In this document: in pieces, positions 40,471-42,127 of the stretch
Layout: each line of letters begins with the position of its first letter
Position numbering within the stretch: position 1 is the first letter of the stretch
DNA from: an uncultured Candidatus Melainabacteria bacterium
GTDB lineage: Bacteria > Cyanobacteriota > Vampirovibrionia > Gastranaerophilales > Gastranaerophilaceae
NCBI GenBank assembly: GCA_934717895.1
Contig: CAKUZO010000005.1
Location: forward strand, 1 to 42,127
Reading direction: 5' to 3'
DNA: 42,127 bases
Notes under the pieces: model-generated
What the model was told of the DNA's origin: nothing
What the model saw: only the letters and a program-made list of their open reading frames with translations
Database searches by the model: none
Position numbers and translations under genes: made by a program

Positions 40471-42127
40471 ATGTTAGAATTTCTTTTTGGTAAAAAAGAT
40501 AACTCAGAGGCAAAAGACATCAGAATTAACGAAATTTATACTGCTTTAAAAACAGCTTATCCGGCAACACGAATTTCTGATGAACGAAAAGCCGAATTAA
40601 CAAAACTTATTCAAGAATATGGCTATTTGCCGTATCCTTATGTAAAAGCTCTGGAAGAGTTGACACCTGAAGAAATTTTATTCGGTTTAGAAATAAAATG
40701 GAAAAACAATAACATTTTTGATAATAATAAATTTTCTTTTAAGAACTCTGAAATAAGTGTTTTAGCAAGAAATGATATTAAAAACGCTTCTTGGATTCAA
40801 AAAGAAGGACACAACATCAAACTTATAAACCTTGCAGGATTAGGGAATGGAAACAACACAAAAGAAACCGGAAAATTTATCGATTGGCTTCGTCAATTAT
40901 TGATTTTACCGACAGGAAATTTAGAAAATCATATTTTCAACACTACAATTTATCTGATTCCATTCCACCCAAGAGAATTTGGCTGTGCATATTTACCAAA
41001 AAGTTCTGATATCAGTGAAAAATTGTTTGACGAAAACATTGAAAAGCTGACAGGCATGGACGCAAAAGAACAAGTAAAAACTTTTATTGCACTTGCTCAA
41101 TTAGCAGGGCACCCCGTAATTTATGACATTTTGCCACAGACAGGAAGATTTTCAAAAGCGGTTTTGGCAAATCCAGAAATAGCAAGATGGTTTGACATTA
41201 ATTTCTTAAACAAAGAACTTGAAGCGAATATCGAACGTATTGCCAAAAACATGCCTGAATCTTTTGACGATGAAGACGTTGAACTTGTAAAAAATATTTA
41301 CAGAGATTCTCAAAACGGCTCAACAGGCGATTTGAGCTCTCATTTCAAAAATATTTATGACACTTTTGATAGTTTGATGACAGAGGCTAAAAAGAATCTG
41401 TCCAACGCTATGATGAAACGTGATAATCAAATTAAATTACAAAAAAGAGCACGTGAAATCGTTGCACAAGTTCACGACTTTAAGCCTAATCAAAAATTAA
41501 CAGAAGACGATATTACAAAACAAATAGACACTATTCAAGAACTTATGAAAGAAGGTTTGTGGCCGGCTCCCGGAGGTGCTTGGTGTTCTGCCGGAGTTCC
41601 AATTTACGACAAAATGAGCGAATGTGGCGGATATCCGACATTTAAGCATTACGACTATAAAGGCGAAGACGTTACAAGTTTTGCAAACCTTGATTGCCAA
41701 ACTCCATATTATTTTGCATTTTTAGAAAACGGAGCTTTGAACAAACCTGTTATCGAATATTTCGTAAACTATATGGTTAAATTACAGGCAGAATACAATT
41801 TTGACGGTTTTAGAGTAGACCATATCGACCACATTGTTGACAAAGTTTCAGAAAATCATGGACGTCCTATAAGCTACCGAGCTCCCCGTGTTGTTTTGGG
41901 CAAACTTAACCGAACTATGAAAAACAAAATTCCATATTTTGGCACTCTTGCAGAATACATGCTTTGGGAAGATTTCTTGAAAGAATACCACAAGGATATG
42001 AGCTTTGACCTTTTATGGGGAAATGACATCGTTTCTCAGTCAGAAAAAACTCCTGAAAAAATTATGGAAGATAATCAACACCTTGCAAATTACAACGTAA
42101 ATTATAAAAAAGGCGAAAAATTATCTA
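40471..42127 (+). CDS. GH13-like alpha-amylase-family protein (C-terminus beyond window)
   Basis: An open frame runs from 40471 to the end of the window (552 codons). GFRVDHIDHIVD (catalytic-Asp region, Asp about residue 450) and FGTLAEYMLWEDF (possible acid/base Glu about 495) match the strand-4 and strand-5 motifs of GH13 enzymes acting on alpha-glucans. LIPFHPREFGCAYLP and LWPAPGGAWCSAGVP flank the barrel. The N-terminal 130 residues have no recognised domain. AGGGAG is 7 nt from the ATG at 40471 but only 1 nt from the in-frame ATG at 40465, which decides the start. A role in glycogen or starch metabolism is likely. Hydrolase versus transferase cannot be told without the rest. Confidence 0.75.
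   Translation, partial: MLEFLFGKKDNSEAKDIRINEIYTALKTAYPATRISDERKAELTKLIQEYGYLPYPYVKALEELTPEEILFGLEIKWKNNNIFDNNKFSFKNSEISVLARNDIKNASWIQKEGHNIKLINLAGLGNGNNTKETGKFIDWLRQLLILPTGNLENHIFNTTIYLIPFHPREFGCAYLPKSSDISEKLFDENIEKLTGMDAKEQVKTFIALAQLAGHPVIYDILPQTGRFSKAVLANPEIARWFDINFLNKELEANIERIAKNMPESFDDEDVELVKNIYRDSQNGSTGDLSSHFKNIYDTFDSLMTEAKKNLSNAMMKRDNQIKLQKRAREIVAQVHDFKPNQKLTEDDITKQIDTIQELMKEGLWPAPGGAWCSAGVPIYDKMSECGGYPTFKHYDYKGEDVTSFANLDCQTPYYFAFLENGALNKPVIEYFVNYMVKLQAEYNFDGFRVDHIDHIVDKVSENHGRPISYRAPRVVLGKLNRTMKNKIPYFGTLAEYMLWEDFLKEYHKDMSFDLLWGNDIVSQSEKTPEKIMEDNQHLANYNVNYKKGEKLS

Noticed and set aside
1..42127. CRISPR array, prophage or plasmid origin
   Set aside because: No regularly spaced repeats with unique spacers, no phage structural or integrase genes and no replication initiator were seen.

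Overview
The window is AT-rich bacterial chromosomal DNA. Small cytosolic proteins beginning MKV/MKI with a downstream F-x-G element, fermentation genes (pyruvate formate-lyase) and a NarL-type orphan regulator fit an anaerobic, gut-associated non-photosynthetic relative of Cyanobacteria (Gastranaerophilales/Vampirovibrionia). That placement is inference from style; no phylogenetic marker was searched.

Layout. 1-2,364: start of a YccA/Bax-inhibitor-1 membrane protein (minus strand), a fused ABC exporter and tRNA-Asn. 2,365-4,322: one HELGH-motif protein gene lying between two 27-bp inverted repeats, possibly a small mobile unit. 4,323-12,003: an accessory block of three related AAA+ proteins in two convergent operons. 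One ATPase has intact motifs. One carries a DUF697-like hydrophobic domain and an Asp-to-Asn change in Walker B. One is a membrane-associated pseudo-ATPase. Two small or medium membrane proteins accompany them, followed by an XRE regulator broken by a stop codon. 12,092-12,467: a 183-bp tandem repeat holding REP-like palindromes that recur elsewhere in the window.

12,855-31,291: twenty-two tightly packed, mostly overlapping plus-strand genes, evidently one operon. It combines a sugar aminotransferase, two left-handed beta-helix acyltransferases and two putative glycosyltransferases. It also holds an acyl-ACP toolkit: two KAS III enzymes, three ACPs, three SDRs and a FabZ-like hot-dog protein. 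The 3' part has a ThDP enzyme, a NeuB-type PEP condensing enzyme, an MBL-fold hydrolase, an AMP ligase, LuxE-like and LuxC-like proteins and an LDH-like dehydrogenase. The simplest reading is a surface glycan carrying a custom acyl substituent. The LuxE/LuxC, ThDP and NeuB set suggests aldehyde and C-C bond chemistry outside the usual sialic or legionaminic acid route, since NeuA and NeuC are absent here. An ACP-SDR segment of about 500 bp is duplicated nearly perfectly, and one of the three SDRs has lost its catalytic Tyr and Lys.

31,463-37,391: a hypothetical protein, then pyruvate formate-lyase in two genes. The 689-residue catalytic part has the Cys-Cys pair, and a separate 79-residue protein carries the glycyl radical. 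Then come the PFL activase, an MnmA variant and tRNA-Thr. 37,492-42,127: housekeeping and small genes: a 61-residue basic protein, serS, a 108-residue unknown, a NarL-type response regulator and the start of a GH13-like glucan-active enzyme cut by the window end.
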